A DNA stretch of 59,976 nucleotides. Origin: Streptacidiphilus sp. ASG 303 (GTDB taxonomy: Bacteria > Actinomycetota > Actinomycetes > Streptomycetales > Streptomycetaceae). The stretch is taken from positions 16,845 to 76,820 of the forward strand of contig NZ_JAJLRA010000028.1 in NCBI RefSeq assembly GCF_020991365.1, read 5' to 3'. The notes under the pieces are model-generated. The model ran no database searches. It saw nothing but the letters and a program-made list of their open reading frames with translations, and was not told the origin of the DNA. Position 1 is the stretch's first letter, and each line of letters opens with the position of its first letter. Shown piece by piece: positions 7,991 to 16,511 of the stretch. The position numbers and the translations under genes are program-made.

Positions 7991-9575
7991 GCCGCGCGCT
8001 GCGCAGGTCCAGGGCCCGCAGCACCCGGTCGACGAGCTCCGGGTCCGCGCCGGGCTCGCTCCGGGCGGCCTGCATCTCCCGCCGGGAGGCGGAGAGCATC
8101 TCCTGCTCCACCTCGCGGAAGCGGTCGGCGTAGGCCTTGCGCTCGTGCGCGGCGGCCCGCTGCCCCTCGTCGTACGTCTCCGGGAGCGCCCGGACGAGGC
8201 GGTCGCGCTGGCGGCGGCGCAGCCGCTCCACGATCTCCTCGGGCAGCTCCCCGTCGGCGACCAGCTCCTTGAGGCGGACCAGGCCGGCCCGGCTGGCGCG
8301 GTGCCACAGCTGCCGTTCGGCGAGATCCTCGGCGTCGGTGTCGGCGGTGACGCCGAGGCGGCGCACCAGGTAGGGCAGGGTGAGGCCCTGGACCAGCAGG
8401 GTGAAGAGCACGGTGGAGAAGGCCACGAAGAGGATCCGGTCGCGCTCCGGGAAGGCGCCGCCGCCGTCGACGGTGCGGGGGATCGCCAGGGCGAGGGCGA
8501 CCGAGGCCACGCCGCGCATCCCGGCCCACCACATGACCACCGTCTCCCGCCAGGTCACCGGCTCGTCCTCGCGGGTGCTGCGGTCGCGGTCCAGGTTGCG
8601 GGAGACCCAGGCGGCGGGCAGCAGCCACAGCAGCCGGACCAGCACGACCACGGCCAGGACCGCCGCGGCGTCGCCGAGCATGCCGTGCCAGGAGCTGCCG
8701 ACCGAGGCCATCACGGTGTGCAGCTCCAGGCCGATCAGCCCGAAGGCCATGCCGGTCACCAGCAGTTCGACGACCTCCCAGAAGGCGGTGCCGGTGAGGC
8801 GGTAGGAGACGTCGTCCTCGTCGCCGGCGTGCGCGCCCAGGTGGAGGGCGCAGACGAGGACGGCGAGCACCCCGGAGCCGTCCAGCTGGTCGGCGAGCAC
8901 GTAGGCCGCGAACGGCACCAGCAGGCTCAGCCCGACCTGGAGGGTGGCGTCGCCCAGCAGCCCCATCAGCCGGGTGGTGGCCCAGCCGAGGCCCCAGCCG
9001 ACGGCGAGGGCGATGACGGCGGAGAGCACCAGCCGGCCCAGCGCCTCGGGCGCGGAGAAGGTGCCGGAGACCGCGGCGTCGATCGCCACCCCGTAGATCA
9101 CCAGGGCCGTGACGTCGTTGAAGAGCCCCTCGCCCTCCAGGACGGAGACCAGGCGGCGCGGCAGGCCGACGCTGCCGGCGACGGCGGTGGCGGCGACCGG
9201 GTCGGGAGGGGAGACCACGGCGCCGAGCGCCACGGCGGCGGCCACCGGCACCCCGGGGACGAGGGCCTGGAAGACCTGGGCGACGACGGCGGTGGTGACG
9301 AGGACCAGCGCGACGGCGAGCAGCAGGATCGGGCGGACGTTGGCGCGGAACTGCCGCCAGGAGGTGCGCTGGGCGGCGGCGTAGAGGAGCGGGGGCAGGA
9401 CCAGCGGCAGGATCAGGTCCGGGTCGACGTGCACGTCGGGGACGAACGGCAGCAGCGCCAGCACCACGCCCAGGGCCGTCATCAGCACGGGGGGCGGCAG
9501 CTTCAGCCTGCTCCCGACCGGCACCGACAGGATGCTCGCCAGCAGCACGACGAAGAGCAGGGTGAGCTGGTCCAT
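7986..9575 (-). CDS. CPA1-type Na+/H+ antiporter
   Basis: This 529-residue membrane protein has about 12 hydrophobic segments in its first 420 residues and a charged cytoplasmic tail of about 110 residues. Family motifs include LPLVLPPLLYAAA, GAVVSPPDPVAATAVAG and LEGEGLFNDVTALVIY (the ND ion-binding pair), and WWAGMRGVASVALALAIP late in the transporter. It exchanges Na+ (or K+) for protons at the cytoplasmic membrane. The ATG at 9575 fits the start of the first helix; the longer frame upstream lacks homology. It is divergent from the small membrane protein gene and shares a promoter region with two TetR-like palindromes. Confidence 0.9.
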   Translation of the reverse strand: MDQLTLLFVVLLASILSVPVGSRLKLPPPVLMTALGVVLALLPFVPDVHVDPDLILPLVLPPLLYAAAQRTSWRQFRANVRPILLLAVALVLVTTAVVAQVFQALVPGVPVAAAVALGAVVSPPDPVAATAVAGSVGLPRRLVSVLEGEGLFNDVTALVIYGVAIDAAVSGTFSAPEALGRLVLSAVIALAVGWGLGWATTRLMGLLGDATLQVGLSLLVPFAAYVLADQLDGSGVLAVLVCALHLGAHAGDEDDVSYRLTGTAFWEVVELLVTGMAFGLIGLELHTVMASVGSSWHGMLGDAAAVLAVVVLVRLLWLLPAAWVSRNLDRDRSTREDEPVTWRETVVMWWAGMRGVASVALALAIPRTVDGGGAFPERDRILFVAFSTVLFTLLVQGLTLPYLVRRLGVTADTDAEDLAERQLWHRASRAGLVRLKELVADGELPEEIVERLRRRQRDRLVRALPETYDEGQRAAAHERKAYADRFREVEQEMLSASRREMQAARSEPGADPELVDRVLRALDLRSARH

Positions 9576-9615
9576 GGTGATCGGCTTCCCCGGCGCGGGT
9601 CCCGCGAACCCCGTC

Positions 9616-9629
9616 TTGAACATGTTCAA
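9616..9629. promoter_or_regulatory. TetR-type operator 1 (perfect 14-bp palindrome)
   Basis: TTGAACATGTTCAA is a perfect palindrome. Its TTGAAC half also reads as a -35 with TACAGT (9639-9644) 17 bp downstream as -10 for the rightward genes, so a bound repressor would block the polymerase. Confidence 0.65.
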
Positions 9630-9658
9630 AAACAGGTCTACAGTCCTGCCCACCGCAG

Positions 9659-9676
9659 TTTTGAACACGTTCGAAA
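9659..9676. promoter_or_regulatory. TetR-type operator 2 (imperfect palindrome)
   Basis: TTTTGAACACGTTCGAAA repeats the GAAC-N2-GTTC core of operator 1 with flanking TTT/AAA. It lies just upstream of the ATG at 9690. The nearest candidate repressor is the TetR gene three genes to the right. Confidence 0.6.
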
Positions 9677-9689
9677 CGGAGTGGTTCCC

Positions 9690-10100
9690 ATGGACCTGAC
9701 AGTCGTCAGCTACGCCGTCTACCTGCCGGCCGCCACCGGCCTCACCGTCTGGGTGGCCCGCACCCTCAGCAGGCACGGCCGGCTCTTCCTGGCCGACGTC
9801 TTCGGGGGCGACGAGAAGCTGGCGGACGCCGTCAACCACCTCCTGGTGGTCGGCTTCTACCTGCTCAACCTGGGCTTCGTCGCCCTGTGGATGAAGACCG
9901 GCAGGAGCATCGGGAGCATCACGGGCGTCTTCGACTCCCTCTCGGTGAAGCTCGGCACCGTCCTGCTCGTCCTCGGGGCCCTGCACCTGGTCAACGTGTA
10001 CGCGCTGACCCGCATCCGCCGCCGCGGCCTCATGGAGCACGAGCAGCGCCCGCCGGTGCGGCCGCAGGGCTGGACGGCCCAGGCCGCCCCCCAGCTCTGA
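9690..10100 (+). CDS. Small integral membrane protein, unknown function
   Basis: This 136-residue protein has about four hydrophobic segments, including LLVVGFYLLNLGFVALWM and LGTVLLVLGALHLVNVYAL, and a short Arg-rich cytoplasmic end. I recognise it only as a conserved actinobacterial membrane protein type. It is the first gene of a rightward unit (membrane protein, DCC protein, TetR) whose promoter carries two palindromes. The Pro-rich stop region runs into the SD of the next gene 18 bp away, so the two are co-transcribed. Confidence 0.75.
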   Translation: MDLTVVSYAVYLPAATGLTVWVARTLSRHGRLFLADVFGGDEKLADAVNHLLVVGFYLLNLGFVALWMKTGRSIGSITGVFDSLSVKLGTVLLVLGALHLVNVYALTRIRRRGLMEHEQRPPVRPQGWTAQAAPQL

Positions 10101-10117
10101 GCAGCGGAGGAGCCGCC

Positions 10118-10708
10118 GTGCACCCCGCCGCCCACACCCCGGACCCGCAGCGCCCGGACCCGCAGTACCCGGACCCGCGAGCACCCGCGGCCGCCGCGCC
10201 GGACGGAGCGGGCACGCCGGGCGCGTCGGGCGCACCGGGGCCCGCCGCACCGCCGCCGGTCCGCCGGCTCACCGTGCTCCACGACCCGGGCTGCCTGCTC
10301 TGCCGCCATCTCGGCGCCTGGCTCGCCGGACGGCGCCAGCTGGTCCCGCTGGAGTTCGTCACCGTCGCGTCGGCCGAGGCCCGGCGGCGCTTCCCGGACG
10401 TGGACCACGACGCCTCGCTCGGCGAGATCACCGTCGTCGCCGACACCGGCGAGGTGTGGACCGGGCCCCACGCCTTCGTCGTCTGCCTGTGGGCGCTGGC
10501 GGACCACCGCCCGCTCGCCCGCCGGTTGGGCTCCCCGGCCGGGCTGCCGTTCGCCCGGGGCGCGGCGTTCGCCGCCTCGAAGTACCGGGCGGCGACGCGC
10601 GGGAGGGCCGTACCGGGTGCGCAGGGGGCACCCGGTGCGGCGCCCCGCGGCCGCGGGGGCCTCCCGGGCCCCGGCTGCGGGGACGGCTCCTGCCGCACGC
10701 CGGGCTAG
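10118..10708 (+). CDS. DCC-family thiol-disulfide oxidoreductase-like protein (DUF393)
   Basis: This 196-residue protein starts at GTG with GGAGGAG six nt upstream. After a Pro/Ala-rich tail of about 45 residues comes LTVLHDPGCLLCRHLGAWL, matching the D-x-x-C-x-x-C signature of the DCC family, which has a thioredoxin-like fold. The C-terminus ends in a Cys pair (GPGCGDGSC). Members are predicted redox proteins of unknown partner. It follows the small membrane protein and precedes the TetR gene in the same frame and direction. Confidence 0.8.
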   Translation: MHPAAHTPDPQRPDPQYPDPRAPAAAAPDGAGTPGASGAPGPAAPPPVRRLTVLHDPGCLLCRHLGAWLAGRRQLVPLEFVTVASAEARRRFPDVDHDASLGEITVVADTGEVWTGPHAFVVCLWALADHRPLARRLGSPAGLPFARGAAFAASKYRAATRGRAVPGAQGAPGAAPRGRGGLPGPGCGDGSCRTPG

Positions 10709-10825
10709 GCTCGACCACTGTGGACGACGCAGCACCCTCCGGCCGCGCGGCCCCTGACCGAGCAGAGCGGGCGGCCTGCGGGCACCACGGCGTCCGGGCC
10801 CGCAGGGGCGTCCGGGCCCGCAGGA

Positions 10826-11572
10826 GTGCCGGGCGCACCCGCGCCCGCGGACCCCGTCGGGGGACGGGCCCGCCCGAAGACCGGGAAGAGCGAGCAGACC
10901 CGGGCCCTGATCCTGGAGACCGCGATGCGGCTCTTCCGGGAGCGCGGGTACGACAGGACCACCATGCGCGCCATCGCCGGCGAGGCCGGGGTCTCCGTCG
11001 GGAACGCCTACTACTACTTCGCGTCGAAGGAGTCCCTCATCCAGGGCTTCTACGACCGGATGACGCACGAGCACGCGGCCGACGCCCGGGTGCGGATGGC
11101 CGGGACGGCCGACTTCGCGGAGCGGCTGCGGATCGCCCTCGACTCGTGGGTGGACTGCGCGGCCGACTACCACGGCTTCGCGGCCCAGTTCTTCCGGACC
11201 GCGGCGGACCCCGACAGCCCCATGAGCCCCTTCTCGAACGAGTCGCACCCGGCCCGCGCCACGGCCGTCCTGCTCTTCCGGGAGGTCCTGGACGGCTCGG
11301 AGCTCGGCCCCAAGCTGGACGAGGAGCTCGACGAACTGCTGCCGGACCTGCTCTGGCTGCACCTGATGGTCGTGGTGCTGTACTGGGTCTTCGACCGCAC
11401 GGAGGACACCTGGCGCACCCGGGCCTTCGTCGCCCGCTGCGCGCCGTTCGTGGCGAAGATGGTCGGCCTGTCCCGCTACCGCGTCTTCCGCCCCCTGGTG
11501 CGCGAGGCCACCGGCATGGTCCGGGACTTCGTCCTGCCGACCCTCGGCAGGGCGGCGCCCCCGGCCGGCTGA
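10826..11572 (+). CDS. TetR-family transcription regulator
   Basis: This 248-residue protein carries a TetR N-terminal helix-turn-helix at residues about 20-70 (TRALILETAMRLFRERGY, TMRAIAGEAGVSVGNAYYYF). The ligand domain resembles the C-terminal domain seen in regulators of membrane or lipid functions but gives no ligand. The start is uncertain: GTG 10826 has only a weak GGAG overlap, and the open frame extends left to the DCC stop with an ASGPAG repeat. It likely binds the two GAAC-N2-GTTC palindromes at 9616-9676 and controls its own unit and the antiporter. Its TGA stop begins a 30-bp perfect palindrome. Confidence 0.85.
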   Translation: MPGAPAPADPVGGRARPKTGKSEQTRALILETAMRLFRERGYDRTTMRAIAGEAGVSVGNAYYYFASKESLIQGFYDRMTHEHAADARVRMAGTADFAERLRIALDSWVDCAADYHGFAAQFFRTAADPDSPMSPFSNESHPARATAVLLFREVLDGSELGPKLDEELDELLPDLLWLHLMVVVLYWVFDRTEDTWRTRAFVARCAPFVAKMVGLSRYRVFRPLVREATGMVRDFVLPTLGRAAPPAG

Positions 11573-11599
11573 CCGCCGCGCCGGCCGGCGCGGCGGTCA
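11570..11599. terminator. 30-bp perfect palindrome between tetR and eis stops
   Basis: The sequence starts at the TetR TGA and is self-complementary over 15 + 15 bases (unit TGACCGCCGCGCC and its inverse). It is a strong bidirectional hairpin between convergent genes and merges into the 14-bp repeat array on the right. Confidence 0.7.
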
Positions 11600-11670
11600 C
11601 GGCACGGCGGTCACGGCACAGCGGTCACGGCGCGGCGGTCACGGCGCGGCGGTCACGGCGCGGCGGTCAG
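11587..11670. repeat. Six tandem 14-bp units ending in the eis stop codon
   Basis: Units of GGCGCGGCGGTCAC (variants in units 2, 3 and 6) run from 11587 to 11670 without gaps. Each contains TCA, the complement of TGA; the last unit holds the real stop of the Eis-like gene. A 14-bp period shifts frame, so the spare stops fall in all frames. Confidence 0.9.
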
Positions 11671-12938
11671 AAGATGTCGGGGCACCAGGGCCGGAACGGG
11701 GTGCGCAGCGTGAGGTCGGCCCGCGCCGCGGCCCCCGGCACCAGCTCCTCGACCAGGCCGGCGGCGGCCAGTCGCGGGACCGTCTCGCCGCCCAGGTGGA
11801 GCGAGGACAGGGCGGCAACGCCGAGCGCCAGGTCGGCCGGGTCGGCGGTGCGGGTGCAGATGCCGGTGCCGTCGGCGGCGGTCTCCAGGGCCCAGCGGCC
11901 CGCCGCCCAGCCGTGGGGGTCGGACACCTCCATGACGACCCGGCCGGGCGCCCCGTAGGTGCGCGCGCCGAAGGCGGCGGGCACGTCCAGCACGCGCAGC
12001 CACAGGAAGTCGCCGCTGGTCGCGGTGGAGCGGGCGGCGCGCGGGTCCTCCAGCAGCAGCGGGAGCGGGTCGTCGGGGGCGAGGTCGCGGACCTCGACGC
12101 GGCGCACCCAGTCGACCGAGAGGACGAACCGCCACAGGGCGGCGGCCGCGGCCCGGTCCAGGGCGACGTGGTCGCGGACCACGAGCGTGCAGTCGGGGCG
12201 CTTGCCGTCCCAGTCGTCGGTCACCGTGTAGGTGACCATGCCGGTGACGTCGCCCGCGGCGTCGCGGTGGAGGGCGGTGAACGGCTCCTTCCAGTCGGAG
12301 CCCGGGTGCCGCAGGTCGCCGGTCCGGAGCCGCCAGAACGTCTCGCGGCGCTCGATGGCCCCGGGCCGGGTGCGGCGGTACCGCTCGAAGAGGGCCGGGC
12401 CGAGCGTCCGGACCTCCTCCGGCGTGGCCAGGTCGATCCGGCCGGCGCCCTCGCCGGGCACGGCGCGCAGGCCGCCCGCGCGGGCGAGGTCGATCTCCAG
12501 GCCGCCGCAGCGGGTGGCCGGCCCGAAGCCGTACCGGCCGTAGATGCCGTACTCGGCGGCGACCAGGATCGCCACCGCGTCGCCGCGGCCGACGGCGGCC
12601 TCCAGGTCGCGGGCCATCATGCGGCGCAGCAGGCCGCGCCGGCGGTGGGTGGCGGTCACGGTGACGTTGCTGATCGCGTCGGCCCGCACCACCGCGCCGC
12701 CGGGGACGGTCAGCTCGGTGGCGAAGCTGCGGAAGGTGCCGACGCAGCGGTCCCCGTCGTAGGCGCCGAGCGAGCGTCCGGGCTCGAAGAACGCGCGGCG
12801 GAACTCGGTGCCGTCCTGGCCGCCGGACCGCAGGAAGCCCGCGTTCACCGCCCGGTCCCAGCCGGGCAGGTCGTCCTCGGTGATCTCGCGGATGTCGATG
12901 CCGGACCGGCCGTCCGGACTGCTCGTCTGCATGGCCAT
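11667..12938 (-). CDS. eis: Eis-type GNAT N-acetyltransferase
   Basis: This 423-residue protein has the Eis layout: an N-terminal GNAT domain (IREITEDDLPGWDRAVNAGF; acetyl-CoA loop VTVTATHRRRGLLRRMM), a second GNAT-like domain, and a C-terminal sterol-carrier-like domain ending in a free Phe (CPDIF), whose carboxylate acts as the base in Eis enzymes. Mycobacterial Eis acetylates aminoglycosides at several amines; Streptomyces homologues have broad amine substrates. The gene converges with tetR, and its stop lies in the last unit of a 14-bp repeat array. Confidence 0.9.
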   Translation of the reverse strand: MAMQTSSPDGRSGIDIREITEDDLPGWDRAVNAGFLRSGGQDGTEFRRAFFEPGRSLGAYDGDRCVGTFRSFATELTVPGGAVVRADAISNVTVTATHRRRGLLRRMMARDLEAAVGRGDAVAILVAAEYGIYGRYGFGPATRCGGLEIDLARAGGLRAVPGEGAGRIDLATPEEVRTLGPALFERYRRTRPGAIERRETFWRLRTGDLRHPGSDWKEPFTALHRDAAGDVTGMVTYTVTDDWDGKRPDCTLVVRDHVALDRAAAAALWRFVLSVDWVRRVEVRDLAPDDPLPLLLEDPRAARSTATSGDFLWLRVLDVPAAFGARTYGAPGRVVMEVSDPHGWAAGRWALETAADGTGICTRTADPADLALGVAALSSLHLGGETVPRLAAAGLVEELVPGAAARADLTLRTPFRPWCPDIF

Positions 12939-13044
12939 GGGGGCACCGTACGGCGCCGCCCGGACGGCGGCACGCGGTTTTCCGCGGCGCCCGGTCCGGC
13001 ACCGGGCCGGGACCGGGCAAGGAGGGTCCGGCGGCGCGGGGGAC

Positions 13045-13080
13045 GGCCGGTGCGGCCGGTGCGGCCGGTGCGGCCGGTGC
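13045..13080. repeat. Four 9-bp tandem repeats at the rsiG stop
   Basis: GGCCGGTGC is repeated four times without interruption and ends two bases before the rsiG stop complement (13083). Confidence 0.9.
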
Positions 13081-13082
13081 GG

Positions 13083-13631
13083 TCAGCCTCCCGCCAGCAG
13101 GTCGTCGACCCGGGCCTCGCCCTCGCGGTAGCGCCGGGTGATCTCGGCGCTGCAGCGGTCCACCGTGCGCTGCAGCGCCTGCCGCCGGTGGGAGACCTCG
13201 CGCTCGTACCCGGCCAGCCGCTCCAGCGCGGCGGCCAGCTCCGGGTCGCCGTGGGCCGCGAGGTCGGAGAGCCGGACGTCGCCCATCAGCTGGTCGGCCT
13301 CGCAGCCGTAGCGCTCGCCCCGCGGGGTGGCGAGCGTGACGTGGCGGGCGCTGCGGAACCGGCCGGGGCCGTCGGCGAGGATCTCCGGCAGCCGGTCGAC
13401 GAGGGTGTCGGCGGGCTGCGGGTCGTGCGGGTCCTGCGGGCCGCCGGAGCGGCGGGCGAGCTCCGCCCGCAGGATGTCGATCCGCCCCTGGAGCAGGCGG
13501 CGCAGGTAGGAGAGGTCGGCCTCGTCCTCCTGGGCGCTGCGTCGCAGGGCCCGCAGCTCCTCCATGCCCAGGTCGGCCTCGCCTCCGGCCGCCCGGGCCG
13601 CCGCGCCGTCGGGCCCGCTGTGCTCGTCCAT
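13083..13631 (-). CDS. rsiG: RsiG, c-di-GMP-binding anti-sigma factor for WhiG
   Basis: This 182-residue mainly helical protein carries two copies of the E(X)3S(X)2R(X)3Q(X)3D signature: E37-S41-R44-Q48-D52 and E143-S147-R150-Q154-D158. In S. venezuelae RsiG these motifs sit on antiparallel coiled-coil helices, bind two c-di-GMP molecules and let RsiG hold the sporulation sigma factor WhiG inactive. Both motifs are complete here, so ligand binding is expected. The ATG at 13631 was chosen because the conserved part starts near residue 20. WhiG itself is not in this window. Automated pipelines may call such proteins ABC transporter components in error. Confidence 0.88.
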   Translation of the reverse strand: MDEHSGPDGAAARAAGGEADLGMEELRALRRSAQEDEADLSYLRRLLQGRIDILRAELARRSGGPQDPHDPQPADTLVDRLPEILADGPGRFRSARHVTLATPRGERYGCEADQLMGDVRLSDLAAHGDPELAAALERLAGYEREVSHRRQALQRTVDRCSAEITRRYREGEARVDDLLAGG

Positions 13632-14155
13632 CAGCCACCTGCTGTCTGTCGTCGTCCCCGGCGTGTCCCCCACCCGCTCACGTACGGCGGGGACCGGTGG
13701 TTCCCCGCCGGGTCGTCCGGCACCCGTCCGGACGACGGGCGGCGCCCCGGGACGGCCGTGGCGCGGGCGGCAGCAGGCCCCCGGCCCGGTGCCGGGCGGG
13801 AGCGGTGCGGATGCGGGTGCACGGCCGCATGCCGCCGGACCCCCGTTCGCTGCCCGCATGCTGCCATCCGGGACACGCGGCCCGCACCGCCGGTGCACCC
13901 GATCGGACCTCTGGCGAATGCCCCTGGCTAGTACGACGAACAGACCGCCCTGCACGTGCGGCTCCGCGCCGGGCGCGCACGGCTCTTGAAGGGGCGCGCA
14001 CGCGCGGAGAGCGCCCCCGGCGTCCGCCGCCCGCGCCTCCCCGGCGCAACCGGGACGGGGGGCGACCGGGACGGGGGGCGACCGGGACGGCGGCGGGGCG
14101 GGCAACGGCGGGAGGCGTACGCCGGGCCGGATCCGCGCCCGGGGACAATGGGGCC
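13632..14155. other. 524-bp divergent intergenic region (rsiG / dtd)
   Basis: No convincing gene is seen. It contains degenerate GACCGGGACGG-type direct repeats near 14045-14095 and a TAGTAC hexamer near 13928. GACAAT (14145-14150) lies 5-6 nt before the dtd ATG and may be its -10. Confidence 0.5.
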
Positions 14156-14581
14156 ATGCGTGCAGTGGTGCAGAGGGTGACCGAGGCGAGTGTGGCCGTG
14201 GACGGGGAGACCGTGGGGTCGATCCTGGGACCGGGGCTCTGCGTGCTGGTGGGGGTGACCCACGACGACACCCCGGAGCAAGCCGCGCAGCTGGCCCGCA
14301 AGCTCTGGTCGCTGCGCGTCCTGGAGGGCGAGAAGTCCTGCTCCGACCTGGGCGCGCCGCTGCTCGTGGTCAGCCAGTTCACGCTGTACGGCGACGCCCG
14401 CAAGGGCCGCCGCCCCACGTGGAACGGCGCGGCCCCCGGCCCCGTCGCCGAGCCCCTGGTGGACGAGGTCGTGGCGCGGCTGCGGGCCCTGGGCGCCACG
14501 GTCGCCACCGGCCGGTTCGGCGCCGACATGAAGGTGTCCCTGGTGAACGACGGGCCCTTCACGGTGCTGCTGGAGATCTGA
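14156..14581 (+). CDS. dtd: D-aminoacyl-tRNA deacylase
   Basis: This 141-residue protein is the full family length. It starts [17 protein letters not shown], has the signature [15 protein letters not shown] around residues 77-92 and ends with [11 protein letters not shown], which together form the cross-subunit active site with the Gly-cisPro rejection motif. It hydrolyses D-aminoacyl-tRNAs and mischarged Gly-tRNA(Ala). It is a single housekeeping gene in the cytosol. No ribosome site precedes the ATG, so the transcript may be leaderless. Confidence 0.97.
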   Translation: MRAVVQRVTEASVAVDGETVGSILGPGLCVLVGVTHDDTPEQAAQLARKLWSLRVLEGEKSCSDLGAPLLVVSQFTLYGDARKGRRPTWNGAAPGPVAEPLVDEVVARLRALGATVATGRFGADMKVSLVNDGPFTVLLEI

Positions 14582-14692
14582 CCCGCCGCCGGCGCACCCC
14601 GCCCCGGACCGGCGGGCGGTGCGCCGGACAGGCCCGCGGGGGAGGTGCGAGACTGGCGGCCGGTCCCGTCGAGCCGCCCCGGGAGGCAGCCC

Positions 14693-15376
14693 ATGACGTC
14701 CGCACCGCCCCCCACCGTCGCCGTGCGCGGCGAGGCCGAGCTGGAGGTCGACCCGGAGCTGGCCCGGCTCCTGGTCACCGTCTCCGCCCGCGACCGGGAC
14801 CGCGGCCGCACCCTGGCGCGGCTGACCGAGCGCCTGGACGCGCTCCGCCGCCACATCGCCTCCTTCGGCGCGGCCGTGGAGCGGGCCGACACCGGCTCGC
14901 TCTGGGTGCAGCCCGAGTACCGGGACACCAAGCGGCCCGGGGAGCGGGTGAGCGGCTACCGCGGGAGCGCGGAGCTGCGGATCACCGTGGTGGAGTTCGG
15001 GGCGCTGGGCGAGCTGCTGCTCGGCATCGCCGACCGGGAGCTGACGGTGGTGGCGGGCCCCTGGTGGGGGCTGCGCCCCGACAGCCCGGTCCACCGGCAG
15101 GTCCGCGAGGAGGCGGTGCGGGCGTCGCTGGAGCGGGCCCGGCAGTACGCGGCGGCGCTGGGCTCCTCGCTGACCGGGCTGGTGGAGCTGGCCGACCAGG
15201 GGCTGGGCGGCGGCGGTCCGGAGCCGGTCGCGTACGGCGGCCCGGCGGGCATGATGCGGGCGGCGGCCCCGGCCGGCGCGCCGCCGCTGCCCCAGCTGGA
15301 GCTGGAGCCGGTCAAGCAGCGGGTGCGGGCCACCGTGGAGGCCCGCTGGACGATGAGCCCGCCCGCCGACCTGTGA
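14693..15376 (+). CDS. SIMPL-domain protein (DUF541)
   Basis: This 227-residue protein has the SIMPL/DUF541 pattern: VAVRGEAELEVDPELARLLVTVSARDRD at the start, a helix LARLTERLDALRRHI, and late EEAVRASLERARQYAAALG. No signal peptide is visible, unlike many periplasmic relatives. The molecular function is unknown; BP26-like members form ring assemblies. A CGGGAGG ribosome site lies 7 nt before the ATG. The gene converges with ygfZ, and its TGA is duplicated 14 bp downstream in a tandem repeat. Confidence 0.85.
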   Translation: MTSAPPPTVAVRGEAELEVDPELARLLVTVSARDRDRGRTLARLTERLDALRRHIASFGAAVERADTGSLWVQPEYRDTKRPGERVSGYRGSAELRITVVEFGALGELLLGIADRELTVVAGPWWGLRPDSPVHRQVREEAVRASLERARQYAAALGSSLTGLVELADQGLGGGGPEPVAYGGPAGMMRAAAPAGAPPLPQLELEPVKQRVRATVEARWTMSPPADL

Positions 15377-15462
15377 CGGCCCGCCGGTGACGGCCCGCCC
15401 GGGCCGCCCCGGCGGTCACCGCCGTCCCGGCTGTCACGGCCGTCCCGGACGGCCGGCCGTCA
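15374..15462. repeat. Stop-codon repeats between SIMPL gene and ygfZ
   Basis: TGACGGCCCGCC occurs twice, 14 bp apart, starting at the SIMPL stop. Inverse units (GGTCACC, GTCACGGCCGTC) follow and end at the ygfZ stop at 15460. The block can form hairpins and probably ends transcription from both sides. Confidence 0.6.
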
Positions 15463-16425
15463 CTGCGGGACGACGACCTCCTGGCCGGCCGGCACCGTAC
15501 CGGCCAGCAGGACGGCGTCCACGGGGGTGTTCCGCTTGACCAGGGCCAGCGCCACCGGTCCCAGCTCGTGGTGGCGGGCGGAGGAGGTGACGAAGCCGAC
15601 CGGGCGGCCCTCCGGGCCGTCGGCGGCGAGGCGGACCTCGGCGCCGTGCGGCGGCAGCACCTCCTCGGTGCCGTCCAGGTGCAGCACCACCAGCCGACGG
15701 GGCGGCCGGCCCAGGTTGTGGACCCGGGCCACCGTCTCCTGGCCGCGGTAGCAGCCCTTCTGCAGGTGCACGGCGGTCCGCAGCCAGTCCACCTCGTGCG
15801 GGATGGTGCGGTGGTCGGTCTCGAAGCCGAGCCGGGGCCGGCGGGCCTCGATCCGCAGCGCCTCGTACGCCCAGACCCCGGCGGGCTCGCCCCAGCCGCG
15901 CGCCAGGCCGGCCAGGTCCGCGCGGGGGACGAACAGGTCCCGGCCCCACGGGGTCTCGCGGACGGCCGCCGCACCCTCGGCGGAGGCGGTGGAGCCGGCC
16001 GGCAGGTGGGCCACGGCGTACTCGGCGGTGGCGTCGGCGACCTTCACGCGGTGGAAGAAGACCATCGACTCCAGGTACGCGACCAGCGCGCCCTGGGTGC
16101 CGGGCTCCACGTGGGCCCAGGTGGTGGTGCCGTCGTCGACCAGGTAGAGGGCGTGCTCCACGTGGCCGTGCGGGGAGAGGACCAGCGCCTCCACGGCCTG
16201 CTGCGGCGGGAGCTCGCTGACGTGCTGGGTGAGCAGCAGGTGCAGCCAGGTCAGGCGGTCCTCGCCGGTGACGGTGACGACGCCGCGGTGGGAGAGGTCG
16301 ACGAAGCCGGATCCGGAGGCGAGACGCCGCTGCTCGCGGAAGAGGTCGCCGTAGTGGGCGGCGACGCCCTCGTCGGCTCCTTCGGCGGCGACGGCACCGG
16401 GCAGGGACAGCAGCGGGCTCCTCAT
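15460..16425 (-). CDS. ygfZ: YgfZ/CAF17-like iron-sulfur cluster assembly protein
   Basis: This 321-residue protein has the aminomethyltransferase-like folate-binding fold and the diagnostic motif KGCYRGQE near residue 225, with an invariant Cys. YgfZ proteins help repair or insert 4Fe-4S clusters in enzymes such as MiaB, in a folate-dependent way. TAAGGT ends 6 nt upstream of the ATG and no SD is seen, so a leaderless transcript is likely. It lies 86 bp downstream of the nickel-type Fur gene on the same strand. Confidence 0.93.
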   Translation of the reverse strand: MRSPLLSLPGAVAAEGADEGVAAHYGDLFREQRRLASGSGFVDLSHRGVVTVTGEDRLTWLHLLLTQHVSELPPQQAVEALVLSPHGHVEHALYLVDDGTTTWAHVEPGTQGALVAYLESMVFFHRVKVADATAEYAVAHLPAGSTASAEGAAAVRETPWGRDLFVPRADLAGLARGWGEPAGVWAYEALRIEARRPRLGFETDHRTIPHEVDWLRTAVHLQKGCYRGQETVARVHNLGRPPRRLVVLHLDGTEEVLPPHGAEVRLAADGPEGRPVGFVTSSARHHELGPVALALVKRNTPVDAVLLAGTVPAGQEVVVPQ

Positions 16426-16431
16426 GCCCCC

Positions 16432-16437
16432 ACCTTA
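16432..16437 (-). promoter_or_regulatory. Candidate leaderless -10 (TAAGGT) for ygfZ
   Basis: On the minus strand TAAGGT is followed by six bases and the ATG at 16425. This is the TANNNT-N6-start layout of actinobacterial leaderless mRNAs. Confidence 0.55.
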
Positions 16438-16511
16438 CGGCGGCGGCGCCCCCGCGCGGAGGGGCGTCCCCCGGCGTGCGGGCCAGCCCCGGCCGGCCCG
16501 CTCCCGCGGGG

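Noticed and set aside
11587-11670. Short regular repeats as a CRISPR array
   Set aside because: Units are contiguous with no spacers and no cas genes are present in the window.
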